Below, one piece after another: positions 1 through 11,713 of a stretch of DNA of 64,000 bases. The position numbers were made by a program, and so were the translations under genes. The stretch comes from Cerioporus squamosus (lineage: Eukaryota > Basidiomycota > Agaricomycetes > Polyporales > Polyporaceae): contig JABYQS010000082.1 in assembly GCA_022592435.1 (NCBI GenBank), positions 62,001 to 126,000 of the forward strand, written 5' to 3'. Below the pieces are notes generated by a model. That model did no database searches. It saw only the letters and a list, made by a program, of their open reading frames with translations, and was not told the DNA's origin. Each line of letters begins with the position of its first letter. The stretch's first letter is position 1.

Positions 1-1234
1 TTTTGGCAGGTCAGACAACCCCTCCTCAACGAACATGGTTACCGATTAAGACCAAGATACTCCCCTGAATGGAAACCCTCGTGGACAGGAACTAATCTGT
101 CCCCCGCTTTCTGCGAAGACTCGATCATACTAAGTGTAAGCACACTTTTTCCGAACACTTTGAACCGTCGGTTGACTAACCATGGAGTCGACAATGTCAG
201 ACAGCTGAAGTTATCGATGCTCGACGTCACAGTGACAACGCTCTCGTTGCAATCAAGTCGCTTCCTAAGGACACCGCAGAAATACACATCGCCCAATTTC
301 TATCGTCCATCCAGGATTCTCGTAACCATTGCGTACCTGTCCTCGATGTCTTTGACGATCCCTTCGATCCCGAATTCGCTTTTCTCGTGATGCCTTTCCT
401 TCGACAATGCAACGACCCGCCATTCACCTCGGTGGGCGAAGTGATCGACTTCATGGACCAAACCATTGAGGTAAACTCTCATAGCACTCGCCGTACATTG
501 TGATTGAACTGGTATTAGGGACTTGCTTTCCTCCACCAGAACCTCGTCGCTCATCGGTAAGACCTGCTGAGGCCAATGGCACTCATCTATTGACATAATC
601 CCAGCGACATTGCCGTGCCAAACATCATGATGGATGCCAGACCGCTGTATCCCGAAGGATACCACCCAGTTCGACAGAACTACACCGCGGACGCCTTGTA
701 CAGGACATCCCCTCTTTCACGAACCGACAGACCTGTAAGATACTACATCATCGACTTCGGCCTCTCCGTGCAGTTCCCCAAAGGAGCGTCCCCCTACGTC
801 GTAGGCGATGTCGGGCGAGACACCGAAGTCCCCGAGTTGTCGGAAACTGTCCCCTACGACGCCTTCAAGGTCGATGTCATGTCCCTGGGGAACTTGTTCT
901 ACAAGGAGTTTTACCAGGTACGCCCCGCTCTTCCTTCCCTCCCCGTCGCGCCGCAGCCCCTGCTTCCTTGGCCCCGCTAACGGCCCAGCAGCTGTACAAC
1001 AGCATGGACTTCATGGAGGACCTGCTCGTTCTCATGCGGCAACCTCAGCCTGAGGCGCGGCCGACCATGGACCAGGTGCTCGGAACCTGGAAGCACATCA
1101 AGACGACGTTCCACCCCTCGCTATACCGCTGGCGGCTTGGCTCGAAGTCGGAGCCGGCGATCGAGCGCATGTTCAACAATACGGTTGCCGCGGCGTGGAA
1201 CGGGCTCTACAGCCTGCGGAAGCTCGTTCACTAG
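1..1234 (+). CDS. Kinase-like protein K1 (5' end beyond window)
   Basis: Exons <1-135, 201-470, 519-556, 605-917 and 992-1234, giving at least 332 residues; the start codon lies outside the window. The product is a eukaryotic-type protein kinase fold. Visible landmarks are ALVAIK (ATP-binding lysine strand), an AHRDIAVPN catalytic loop whose HRD arginine codon is split by an intron, IDFGLS as the DFG motif, and a C-terminal RWRLGSKSEPA block shared with K2 and K3. The last three exons have exactly the same lengths (38, 313, 243 nt) in all three copies, so this is a recent tandem family. Such kinase-like genes are expanded in mushroom genomes; substrate is unknown. All catalytic motifs are kept, so activity is plausible. 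It converges on the M-gene remnant and M1 downstream. Confidence is high for family, low for cellular role. Confidence 0.85.
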
Positions 1235-1912
1235 GAGTCGTGTCTTATTCGGATTGTATTGTGAGGCACGTTTCTTCGCTGCGCGTCGAGCATGTTCTCA
1301 ATCCCGCCCCAGGTGTATCATTCGGTGTATCATTGGCTCCGTCTACGCTATCGACGTCATCGGGATTGTTATCGTGGTTTCGGTTGCTTTCTGTATTCAG
1401 GTGTATCACCAGGACTTCTGTGCTGCGGGTCGGTTCCTGGTCTTCCTCCCCTTCCCCGTCGCTTATCACTTTTATGACATCCGCAGGCTCGGCCTTGTAC
1501 GTAGTCCCTATTCGTCGAATGAACCTTGGGAACATACCTACGTTCGACTGCGCGAAAGCTGCCGTCGCAAGCCAGCCTTTTCTCTGCGCAAGTGCAAGTG
1601 CGATTATCCGGCAATGGCTCGCGGTTCCAACTTCGAGCGCTCAAGCACAAACGCTTGGGGTGCTTGCGGTCACTCTCGACTCTCGAGTCAGCTCCTAGTG
1701 GACGAAGTACGAGCGGGGCTTTCACAGTGTCCGGAACGGCAATCTTTAGATATGCAGGCCTCCAACGTACAGTTCAGAGCACCACATGCGGGCAAAGTCT
1801 TACAAGGGCGGATTACTTTACAACAGTGGAGAGCGGAAGAGACGGAACATACGATCATGGGAGACGGGTATCTATCCTTAACCGGGTGTAGTCCAGCGGC
1901 GATTGCCTAGGA
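1235..1912. other. Intergenic, 3' flank of K1
   Basis: No coding signal that survives inspection. The long plus-strand reading frames here have no protein character or splice logic. Probably the K1 3' UTR and spacer. Confidence 0.4.
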
Positions 1913-2340
1913 TCAAGCCGAGACACGCACTACCTTCTCGCCTACCGAATCTCTATCGCAATCGTGATCGTCCTGGATCAGCTCGAACGCAGCGAGCTCT
2001 TCGGGGTCGACGAAGGACAAGGGCGAACGGGCGGTGGCGCGGGTCTTGCGCAAGAAACGGAACAACGACGGTCGTTATGGCTCGACTCTGCCTGCGACCT
2101 TATTGTCGAGCCAGTTATCGCGATCGATGAGGGCGTCGACGATGTCTTCAGAGTGTTGGAGGACGTATCGGAGTCGGGGGAAAGCCGAAGGGACGACGAC
2201 ATGCCCTCAGCCTCCTGGCCGCTGTCGGATACCGAGGACGCAGGCGTGGCATGATACTGCCAACAGTGAATGCGTCTGGGTTGGTGGGACCTATGCCATC
2301 TTGCAGCATGGCTGTGTACCCTCGTCGCCACAACGTGAAA
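1913..2340 (-). pseudogene. Remnant of a fourth M-type gene (3' end only)
   Basis: The minus strand carries a piece matching the last exon of M2. It contains DRRCSVS (M2: DRRCSIS), then after a frame change FLRKTRATARSPLS followed by DPEELAAFEL (M2: FLRYTHARKSPGLP then NPQQLAACEL), and ends VVRVSA-stop (M2: AVRVVA-stop). Roughly 25 residues between DRRC and FLR are missing relative to M2 and the two parts lie in different frames. No upstream exons, transmembrane segment or start are present. M1, the complete gene just upstream, has an unrelated C-terminus, so this is either a remnant of another module copy or the original M1 tail stranded after a rearrangement. The homology call is by eye and rests mainly on the DPEELAAFEL block and the terminal residues. 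Confidence 0.55.
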
Positions 2341-2572
2341 GGGACCACCGGAGAGTGATAGATATTACGGAGGTGAAAGTCCATGGTGAGAACACGAGAC
2401 TGATGGAGAGCATGCAGAGAGTAGGAAGAAACCTGTCCTGCAGCGCGACTGAGCCGCGTGCAGGACATCGAGTCACTGTGGCGATGTCCGATGGCGCAAT
2501 CCTAGGGCAGTGTGCAGGTGTAGGGCGATGGCAGAAAGTCGTGGAGGACGACGACGACGATGGCGGCCAACA

Positions 2573-3744
2573 CTAGACGGGCAGCTTGACCTGCACGGCG
2601 ACGTAGCCGTTGCCCTCCCATAGAGCAGTAGGCAGGTGAGTGCCTTTCTCTGACGGCGACGAGGTCAGGAGAGAAGTGGCGTCGGGGGAGGAGGCGGTGG
2701 CGGGGAGGGTAGCTGAGGAGCGTTGGAAGAATCCGGAGAATATCCGGAAGGGACCGGGGAAGCCGCGTCGCTCCTTGTGCCCAGTGTGAGCGCTGTTGAC
2801 ACTCGGCGAGTGCTTGCCGACTCGATGGAGGACGACCCTCTCAACGCGGCGTGAACCGAACGCAGCTTGCTCCTTCAAGCGGAAGACGAGAGGCGGTAGG
2901 GCATGCGGCGTAAGCTCCGCTGGTCCGTCATAGGCCGGGGGGTCATCTGCGAGCAACCCAGCGGAAGGATGTAGAGAGGAAGGTAGAGCGACATCGTGTG
3001 CGAGCTCGACCAGTGGCGAGGGGACTACAGCGACGGCATCAGTCTTGTCCTCCAAAGGACAAGGTTGCAGTGGACAGGCTGCGAGCGCCGCGCCGGCTGG
3101 ACAGTCTGGGAGCACCAGGCTCGAGACCATGTCTGTAGGCCCGGGAGTTACGATAATGTATTTACCAGTGGCCCAAAAGCGTACCTCGTCGTGCATACTT
3201 ATCAAATGCTGGATTCGCAGTATGACCGAGCTTCGCTAGGTGTTGTCTCCCTCGAGAGCTACTGACCTGCACACAAAGAAGTTACTCGCTGAAACGCAGT
3301 ACGCAGGAGCGAAGGACTCACCGCAACTTGAGCACGGACTTTGTACAAGCTGTCCATGACCGCTGATATCCTCCTGGACATACCTTCGAGCCAGCACCTC
3401 AGCTCGTGCCACTGGCCGCGCATGGTGTAAATCTCTGCCCGGAACTGATCTGCAGAAGCCTTCGCACTGCCATATCTTCAGCGCCGCACGAGCTTCACAA
3501 AGAAGAATTCGACGTACACCCAGATACGAGAGCGGAAGTTACGGTCGTACTGTCCGTAGTCGATTGTACCTTCCTCTAGGGCGGAACGCAGGAGCGCTTC
3601 CGTCTCAAAGAGAAGCGCATCGAGGGCACTCATCTTCGCAGAAGGCATGGAGCTCTTCACCCAGCCGCAGATCTTTGGGATAAAAAACGCAGTAGACACC
3701 ACGCTAATCACAAACCCAAACATCTCGTACCCCATGCCAGACAT
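2573..3744 (-). CDS. Module membrane protein M1, 337 aa
   Basis: Exons 3744-3518, 3466-3322, 3266-3185 and 3132-2573 (227, 145, 82 and 560 nt). The start at 3744 (MSGMGYEMFG) was chosen because it aligns with the starts of M2 and M3. An N-terminal hydrophobic segment (about residues 6-27) is followed by a helical region about 120 residues long ending in a WLEGMSRRISAVMDSLYKV-like stretch that matches WLKGLTRNID in M2 and WSSGLSGEIS in M3. The long last exon encodes a Pro/Ser-rich tail with no recognised domain. Exons 2 and 3 are exactly as long as in M2. In the 51-nt first intron an apparent in-frame stop is spliced out. Single-pass membrane proteins of this kind are common and unnamed in Agaricomycetes. 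It shares the 894 bp upstream spacer with divergent K2. Function unknown. Confidence 0.72.
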
Positions 3745-4638
3745 GACGGTGGGCCAGCTTTTGATAGCTGCACAGCGCGGGACGGTGTGGCGTATCGAAA
3801 GGAGAAGCAGGGAAGGAGACTGGAAGACGACTGCTGTGATGGTGGGGGTGTTGAGTTGAGGGAATCCACCGCCACTGGGCCCGCGACGCATGATATAAGG
3901 CATAATCAGGGATTTGCATCGTGTTCAGAACGTGGGGAGAGGGGCACATGCAGCAGACTGAGAAAGCAAGCCGCTCGCACCAAGCTCGCACTGAGATCTC
4001 GGACGCAATAAGAGCCTGATGTGACTGGGTGAACTTGAGCCATAGTCGAGCACTGGCCCGTCGCCGAAGGGTGTACGCGTCGAAGGCATGGACCGGCGTT
4101 GTTATCGCACATATACGGGCGTCCGATGCTTGTCCCATGCCCGCCCAAATATACTTGCCATATTGAGCGTTACACGCGTCGCACACGTTGCAGGCTTCTT
4201 CCGAGCTAGGCTCGCTTGCCAGCCTGTAGTTCCTCGTCCCTCAGAATACAGGCTGGTACGTCTTCGCAGGGGGGGTGGCAGTGAGGTACCGTGGGAACAT
4301 CTTCTCTCGCTCTCAGTCCCTCGTCCACTTGGGACTCCAGGCTCAGCCAGAAATTACGCCGTGTGGTAGATACACGACCCGGGGACTGTGGTCTCAGGGA
4401 ACTTTGTCCACGATCTCGGCAGCTTGGAGGACGAGAGAATGAGTTTTACGCAAGTGCTAGCGCCCGAGCTTCGAACTCCGATCGTTCCCACCAGCCAAAC
4501 TTCGCACTCAGAAGTTCTCACGGGGGGTATCTGCGACCCCCCCCCCTCAAGAGCTACAAGCCTACTTCCGAGCCATCGCTCAGCCGGCGCTCTCTGTTCC
4601 TCCGCTCTCCGTTCTCTCATCTTGCTTGGGCTCTGGTT
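3745..4638. promoter_or_regulatory. Divergent spacer between M1 and K2
   Basis: An 894 bp head-to-head spacer. It holds a run of at least ten C near 4537 and, at 4331-4340, the reverse complement of CTGGAGTCC, the core of a 13-mer found exactly in the two other module spacers. No credible coding exon seen. Confidence 0.4.
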
Positions 4639-6010
4639 ATGTTTAACACGGGCAAGCAAAAGCGATTGCCCCGACATGCCATTTTGAGCGATAATGCTGT
4701 CGCGCTTACCGCACGAACTACCCAACTCGGCGTTTATAATCTCATACCCACTGAACTCTTCTGGCAGTTTCGATACACCCATCTAGAGCAACATGGTTAT
4801 GTCCTGAGACCGAGATACAAACCTGGGTGGGAACCGTCATGGAGAGGTACGAACCTAGCTCCTGAATTCTGCGAAGATTCGATCATGTCAGCTGTAAGCT
4901 CTCAGAACAAGTACTGGGCATGTTCTACCATGGGACTAACCGAACCGTGTTGATAGACCGACGAGGTTATGGACGCTCGACGGCGTAGCGACAACGCTCT
5001 TGTGGCTATCAAGTCACTGCCGAACGACACTGACGAGATTCGCATTGCTCAATTTCTATCGTCCATCCGGGATCCTCGTAACCACTGCGTGCCGGTGCTT
5101 GACGTCTTTGAAGATCCCTTCGATCCCGAATTTTCTTTGCTTGTTATGCCGTATCTACGCCAGTGCAACGATCCACCTCTCACCAACGTGGGCGAAGTGA
5201 TTGACCTCCTTGACCAAATGTTGGAGGTATGTCTCAAACCACCATACATCAGGTCGATTCTGACAGGGCGCTAGGGGCTTGCATTTTTACACGAGCATCG
5301 CATAGCCCACCGGTCAGTTCCCCTTACGCCAACCCTGCTACGTTCCTCACAGCTCGCCCAGCGACATCGCCGTGCAGAACGTCATGATGGATGCCAGGCC
5401 GCTATATCCCGAAGGATACCACCCAGTTCGGCAGAACTACACCCCGGACGCCATGTACCGAATATCCCCCCTTTCACGGACGGATCGTCCAGTACGATAC
5501 TACTACATCGACTTCGGCCTCTCCGTCCAGTTCCCACCGGGAGCTGCCCCATACGTTGTAGGCGACGTCGGACGAGACACCGACGTCCCGGAGCTGTCGG
5601 ACACTATTCCCTATAACCCGTTCAAGGTCGATGTCTTCGCCCTCGCCAACTTGTTCTACAAGGAATTCTACCAGGTGAGTCCCGCGCCTAGTCGTCGTCT
5701 CTCCTTTGCCAACCCCTTCCGCTTCGCGCGATTGTTGCTTCCTCGACTGGGCTGACGGCCAAAGTAGCAATACAACAGCATGGACTTCATGACCGAACTG
5801 CTCGTGCCCATGAGGCAACCCCAACCAGAGGCGCGGCCAACCATCGAAGAAGCACTCTCTCGCTGGAAGGAAATCAAGGCTAACCTCCACCCTTCGCTGT
5901 ACCGATGGCGACTCGGTTCGAAGTCCGAACCCGCTATCGAGCGCGTCTTCAACAATACCGTTGCTGCGGCGTGGAATGGGCTCTACAGCCTGAGGAAGCT
6001 GGTTCACTAG
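4639..6010 (+). CDS. Kinase-like protein K2, 372 aa
   Basis: Exons 4639-4893, 4957-5226, 5275-5312, 5362-5674 and 5768-6010; all junctions are GT-AG and phases agree. The start MFNTGKQKRL is placed by alignment to K3. The N-terminal segment (LRPRYKPGWEPSWRGTNL, then FCEDSI) precedes the kinase core and is characteristic of this family. The core shows ALVAIKSLP, AHRDIAVQN, IDFGLS and a GDVGRDTDVPEL segment where the activation segment would be; the protein ends RKLVH. The middle 38-nt exon encodes the HRD approach. It is the most complete of the three copies and very close to K1. Divergent from M1 and convergent with M2. Likely a cytoplasmic or membrane-peripheral kinase; no signal peptide or transmembrane segment is visible. 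Substrate unknown. Confidence 0.87.
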
Positions 6011-7066
6011 GTGCTGTGTTTTGGTGGTTTGAGGTGCGTCTCCCGTCCTGCTCTGGCATTCGAGAAGCCCTCACACCGCTTCAGGTGTACTATTTGTCGT
6101 AACAATTATTCGATCCGTACTACCCTGTCGTCGGTCCGCTTTCGTGCTGTTGGACGCTCGCTGTGTCTTGGATTTGAATGTGCTATACCTTGGTGTAATC
6201 TATACTGTGCTGTTTCCGTTGGCGGTACGCTCAGTCTACTCTTTCGATGCTCTTCACTGTACTCATCGGCCGGCACTCCCCAGATCTGGCCTGTATCTAA
6301 CGCCCATCTGTCGAATAGTCGAATGAACTCTGGATGAATCCCAATCTGCATGTGCACGAGGGGAAGCTAAACCGCAACTGCGACATGCGCGCAAATATGC
6401 ACATGGTTCTGACGTCGACCAAGATCGCTCGGACCAAACACTCGAGAAATGCCAGGAACTCCCTGAAATGAGCGTGTTTCCAGGGTGCGCTGGCTTCCAG
6501 AACCTCATTGGTCATACCAAGACTACCCTAAACAGGCGTCGACTATCAAGGGGAGCTTCGAGAAGTCGAGGACACTCTCCGCTTCATTCGCACATCAGCT
6601 TCTTCGTTGAATCGGGATCAGGCAATCCAGTGCCTCAAGGCCTCGAGATCCGTCCGCAACCGGGGCGGAGGCCTGCGGAGAAGCATCATCGAGGTGCGTA
6701 GGTGGTCCGTGCGGCTCGTGGTCGGGAGGTGCTGACGAGGGTGTTCCGATGAGGGCAGCAGCGTATTCGCCGCCCGCCCAGCTGAGGTTGCTCACACCCT
6801 ATTTGCGATTTGATCGAGAAGGACGGCAGCAGCACAACAACTTGTGTATCTATCGCGACGACATCGTACAGCGTACAAGAGAGCAGAGGGAAAGTACAAC
6901 ACGACAGGACTGTAGAGGAGAAACGGACTGCAGTACATACAGGAAACAAATACAACAACACGGCACAGGATTGTCCGAGAGCGATGAATAGATAAGGGCC
7001 AAAAGCCGGGACGATAGAGGGCACACCGGCGTGCGGCGTGCCTTGTACGACCTGTGACGACATGAC
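6011..7066. other. Intergenic between convergent K2 and M2
   Basis: About 1.05 kb without a supported gene. The minus-strand reading frames at 6686-7074 are rich in Cys, Ser, Leu and Val and look like pyrimidine-rich 3' UTR rather than protein. Confidence 0.4.
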
Positions 7067-8216
7067 TCAAGCAACGACGCGCACGGCTAGCTCGTCCACC
7101 CAGTCTTCGTCGCTGCTGTTGCTGTCATCGTCCGCCAGCTCGCATGCGGCGAGTTGCTGCGGGTTAACGAGGTACACCGGGAGTCCGGGGGACTTCCGGG
7201 CGTGGGTGTAGCGTAAGAAGGTGGCCATGGCCCGAGCGCGAGACAACGGATCGCCCTTGCACTTCCACCGGACGCTATGCAGCGACGAGGCAACGGAGCC
7301 GGAGGAGTTGCTCGAGATGGAACAACGGCGGTCGCTGTGGCGCAGCTTGCGCGGGTGTTTTATTGTTGAGGCTCGGGCCGTTATCGATGGTATCTCAGGA
7401 GGATGTGCGCGGACGAAGACGGTAGCAGGAACGGATTCGCGTGGATTAGTCGGCGGCCCCTGCACCTCGGGAGTAGTGGATGACGGAGGCACAGCCCCGC
7501 TGAGTGGCGTGGCGACCAGTTTGGCCGGCTGCTCAACGACTTCAACAGACTGAGATTGACCTTGCGATGCCGCTGCGGAACCCGCATGGCCTACCACTGC
7601 GTCTTCTGCAAGTTGTGAGCTTAATGTCCAGGACATGAGAAGTATCAAACCGCCCTAACCTGACGCGTTAGCCTCGTCCGCCGCTGCCTGGCGCTCGCGT
7701 CTCTGAGCCGCCAGACGCTCTCGCTCGCGCATACTGCTTGTCTGCGTATCAACACCAGATGAGCCACCCTTCGAAAGACAGCAGTGGAGGACATACCGAA
7801 ATTTCGGCGCGGATTTCCCTAACGTTCTGACATATTTGGTCGATGTTCCGCGTCAGACCTTTGAGCCAGTTGGCAAAGTCTTCCGAATAACTCTTCGCAG
7901 CAAGAGTCTCCAAACGAGCCTCGTCTGCACGGCTACGAAGCCTGTTACCGAGGAAATGCTTGAGCAACGAAATCAGGAGAGATGTACTATGCACATACCA
8001 GCCCAGTTGCTCCCGGAAGTCGTCTGCGGCTTCACTCGGAACGAGGCCTTCTTCGCTGCAGGACAGCAGCAGTCCATCAGCGTCCTGGAGCAGCTCGAAC
8101 ATGGTATGCAGCTTGTTGGACGGCAGCCGAGTGTTGATGAAGGTGACGATCCCTAGGATCGCTGTACAGATGCTGAGCACCCCGAGGGCGATGTTCCAGA
8201 TGGGATCGAAGGCCAT
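7067..8216 (-). CDS. Module membrane protein M2, 327 aa
   Basis: Exons 8216-7999, 7941-7797, 7741-7660 and 7605-7067 (218, 145, 82, 539 nt), phases 2, 0 and 1. The first intron can be read through in frame, but splicing it makes the spacing to the WLKGL motif identical in M1, M2 and M3, so it is treated as real. The protein starts MAFDPIWNIALGV with one transmembrane segment (about residues 6-26). A helical section with many charged residues follows, ending REIRAEIS, then a short Arg/Glu-rich linker (SMRERERLAAQRRER) and a Ser/Thr/Pro-rich tail with an acidic SNSSDEDWVDEL end. The tail matches the orphan fragment at 1913-2340. Divergent from K3. No known domain; family-level call only. Confidence 0.72.
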
Positions 8217-8893
8217 CGTGAGATATGTGCAGGGCAGTATGAGTGGCGTCGGTGAGGAGGAAGTGATGCTCCGGATGCGGGACACTTGGGATGGTAGGTG
8301 AAGGGGAACGGGAAAGCGGGACAACCGGGGTCATATTTTATACAGTCAGGATCCTAAGCCTTCAGACCCGTGGGCTGCATGTGGATCAGACTTCGGGGAG
8401 CGCCGTGAGCATCCACAAGCACGCATGCTTCGGGGCTATGCCTTCTGAGAAGCCATGCTACTCTTGCTACGGGAGCCTTGAGGCAAGGCCTGCGCACCGC
8501 GACTCTGGGCCTAGTAATCGGCGGTTGGGTGCCTATCCCTGTTCCTACAACGTTAGCACTTCAAAATTTGAGCGGACATGCAATCGCTTGAGCCTACACA
8601 AAGTACCACTTGGTGACCACCCTGCATGGGATCTACCATAGCACAATTCTTGCGAATGGGTGTGACGGTCGCAACATGCGAACAAGACCAGCCCTGGGTG
8701 TCTGGAGTCCAGGTACCCCATCAAGCGCCGGCGGAGTTTGCCGATGGTCCGCCTATGGTAACTCCCAGCGGTCCTCGTGGTTGCGGGTTTCGCGCAGGTT
8801 GAAACTTGGCATTGCTCATGCACGTCCGACTTTGTGTCGAGCAGCGGTCATACTCTTCTCGTTTCTATTCGTCCAACTTGTCTTTGGCAACTG
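8217..8893. promoter_or_regulatory. Divergent spacer between M2 and K3
   Basis: A 677 bp head-to-head spacer. It contains CTGGAGTCCAGGT at 8702-8714, exactly repeated upstream of M3 at 11931-11943. No coding exon supported. Confidence 0.45.
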
Positions 8894-10202
8894 ATGATTG
8901 ATACCAGCCGACTACCCAGCTACGCGTTTCTATCACCTGAGGCGACTGAGCGACATGCCGAGCGAACGCGCAAGGGCGTTTACAAACTGCTGTCTTCCGA
9001 AGTCAAGTGGAGGGATCGTCAGCCTGAACTTCAGAGACGAGGCTATACCCTCAGGAGACGTTATCAAAAGGACTGGGAACCTTCGTGGCTGGGCACGAAC
9101 GTAGACCCGAATTTCTGCGAAGACTCTGTTCTCCTCATGGTGAGTGCAGTATGAATGTTCATGCGGAGGTTCAAACCATCTTCACCTAGAAATCTCAAGT
9201 AATAGATGCGACACGCACAGACGGAGCTCTTGTGGCCATCAAGAGCGTACCTGGTGGTGGTCACGAAGTGGAGATTGCTCAATACCTGACTTCTCTTCGA
9301 CATCCCGAGAATCATTGCGTCCCCGTCCTGGATGCCTTTCCGGACCCCCTCTTTCCCGGAAGGAGCCTCTTAGTCATGCCTTACCTGCGTCCCTTCAACG
9401 ATCCAGAATTTACCGCTGTGGGTGACGCTATCGACTTTGTTAGCCAAATGCTCGAGGTCAGTCGACCAAACCACTCATGATCAGACATGTATTGACGCCC
9501 CCTCCAGGGCCTGGCGTTCATGCATGCGCACTATGTCGTCCATAGGTCAGTCTTATCCTTTGGCGTCAGCTCTGATCTCATACTTTGACCAGAGATATAG
9601 CCTCGTTGAACGTGATGATGGACGCGTCCTCCCTGTACCCCCAGGGCCACCACCCAGTCCAACGCAACTATTCTGCCGACATGATTGACGAAGTGAAGCC
9701 GTTATCTCGGACAGATCATCCTGTGCGCTACTACTACGTCGATTTCGGTCTCTCGGAGCGTTTCTCTCCCGGCGATTCGTCCCTTGTAGTCGGCGACGTA
9801 GGTCGGGATGCAGAGGTCCCCGAGCTGTCTTCAACGGTCCCTTATGACGGATACAAAGCCGACATCTATGCCCTTGGGAACTTGTTCTTCAATGAGCTCG
9901 TACAGGTGCGCTAGTACGCTTGTCTGTCCCATTGACCACCTGAATTGACCTCCATACAGAAATACAACAATGTCGACTTCTTAATCGAGCTGATCGAACC
10001 CATGAAACAGCGCGATCCCGCCGCAAGACCCTCTGCCAGTGATCTGGTCTCCCAGTTCAAGGACATCCGAAACCGACAAAGTCCATCATCCTATCGTTGG
10101 CGGCTTGGATCGAAATCAGAACCCGCTTACGAGCGAATGTTCAACGATACCGTGGCTGTCGCATGGGAGGGACTGAGCCAGCTACGAAGGCTAGTTAAAT
10201 AG
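8894..10202 (+). CDS. Kinase-like protein K3, 368 aa
   Basis: Exons 8894-9139, 9190-9456, 9508-9545, 9593-9905 and 9960-10202. Exons 3, 4 and 5 (38, 313 and 243 nt) match K1 and K2 exactly. The start MIDTSRLPSY aligns with the start of K2. Landmarks: ALVAIKSVP, VHRDIASLN catalytic loop, VDFGLS, GDVGRDAEVPEL and the terminal RWRLGSKSEPA block. It is the most diverged of the three copies: it lacks three residues after VAIK and has FNELVQ where K1 and K2 have YKEFYQ. Divergent from M2 and convergent with M3. Predicted active kinase-like enzyme of unknown substrate. Confidence 0.86.
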
Positions 10203-10996
10203 GACAGTTGTATCTGCTCTATGTGCGTACTATTGGTTCCCCGTGGATGCTTGGCTGACGCGTGTCGTAGGTGGTTGGCGGTACCCCGGCGCCCGGTTTC
10301 TGTATTGCTATCGTGCTTTCGACGCTCACATCGGTTTCTATTGCAAGTCTCTGTACATCCCCATCGTGTCATTGTATCATTATCCGTTGCACCAGACCTC
10401 ATCGGACCTAGCGATCTTGGCGATCACTCCCACTCAAGTCCTACTAGTAGTAGGCGCCCTAGGATGGCATGTCCCGGACGCAATCCACGCCCCGTTATGA
10501 AACATCTTGGACTCGCGGTACGTGGTAGGCTCACTCGCCATTGCATCCTTACCGTTCAAAGGTGCAGCGAATGTGCTCTCAAACCAGATCCCCTTGTAAG
10601 CTAACCATTGGGCCCGGTTGGAATGGAACTGCATGAGGGTCCGCACTCCAGCTCTGACACAGTTGGCCGCGACTCGATCGTGATCGCGCAACCATTGCCA
10701 CACGTGAGCAACGCAGAAGTGCAAGGACATCGATTGACAATACGAGAGAACAACAGAACAAGACAACAACAGTGACAGTGACGGGCAGAGCAACCGATAA
10801 CGTATCGTACGAAAGAGGAAGATGGTAGAGATGTGCGCGCGATAGGTGATAGGTAGTTGTACAGGGAAGGATAATTGACTAAGAGCGCAGTTGCGCTCGA
10901 GGTCCACTTGGCGTCCTACTCGAGACGCAAGTCTATGAGGCGCATGCGCCGAGAGTGGGTGGAGCATCTGAGGCCGAGGCTCCCGCCGCAGTGCTC
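10203..10996. other. Intergenic between convergent K3 and M3
   Basis: No supported gene. A 177-codon minus-strand frame at 10434-10967 has no splice logic, repeats or domain and is probably UTR or spacer. Unlike the K1-M1 interval, no M-gene tail could be recognised here. Confidence 0.4.
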
Positions 10997-11713
10997 TCAG
11001 AGCGCAACGGTCTCATGCTTGATCTCAGCGGGCATGTCGACAGGGTCAATATACTCAGCCACAACAATAGCAGGGATGTCTACAAGTGCAGCGGGTCAGT
11101 TGACGTCACTTCAGCTCGTTTGAGAGGCATACCAAGGGAGGGCGGGACCGCCGTTTTGATATCGCAGTCGAAACACATCGGCTGCCGCTGCCGGGCCTCA
11201 AGCACAACAAGACTCATGGCCTAAAGGTGATTGTTATTCATGAGGCGCGGTGCAACGGTATGTCACTGCAGCGACATACCGAGATCTTGCCACGGAGAGC
11301 CTTGACGTCGCGGATAGCCTCAGAAATCTCACCCGAGAGGCCGCTGGACCAGTTCTTCAGCTCCCCACGGAACGTAGTGGCCTTCATTGCGCGGAAACGG
11401 AGTACATCGGTGCGAGCGTGGAGGCTATGGAGGGAAGGTGTCAAGAGACCGATCAGCGCCCGGAAACCAAGGCGGAGAGAGAGGATGCCACTTACGCATG
11501 CACTTGTCCGCGGAGGGTGGTGGCGGCGAGGTCGCTCATGAAGCCGGACTCGAGGGAGTAGTAGTAGAGCCCATCCAGCTCCTCCAGGGTAGCAAGCAGT
11601 GTGTGGATACGGCGCGAAGGGCGGATGCCTCTGTAAAATAACGGCACGACCGTCATGATCACAAAGATGAGCATGAACATGTCCCAGAACTCAAAAACAG
11701 TTTCGGTCGCCAT
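10997..11713 (-). CDS. Module membrane protein M3, short form, 177 aa
   Basis: Exons 11713-11496, 11424-11280, 11220-11133 and 11079-10997 (218, 145, 88 and 83 nt); exons 1 and 2 have exactly the M2 lengths and the same phases. The start MATETVFEFWDMFMLIF opens a transmembrane helix; helical segments follow up to ALRGKIS. The last exon encodes only 27 residues (ending IKHETVAL) instead of the 180 or so of M1 and M2, so the long disordered tail is absent. The last intron keeps the phase-1 GAC join seen in M1, which supports the model. No kinase gene diverges from it on the right. Function unknown; membrane location predicted. Confidence 0.7.

Noticed and set aside
3478..3480. In-frame TGA suggesting that M1 is a pseudogene
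   Set aside because: A 51-nt intron at 3467-3517 removes it, and splicing gives exactly the residue spacing seen in M2 and M3.
10434..10967. 177-codon minus-strand open frame between K3 and M3
   Set aside because: No similarity to the M2 tail or to any family, and no splice logic; treated as spacer.
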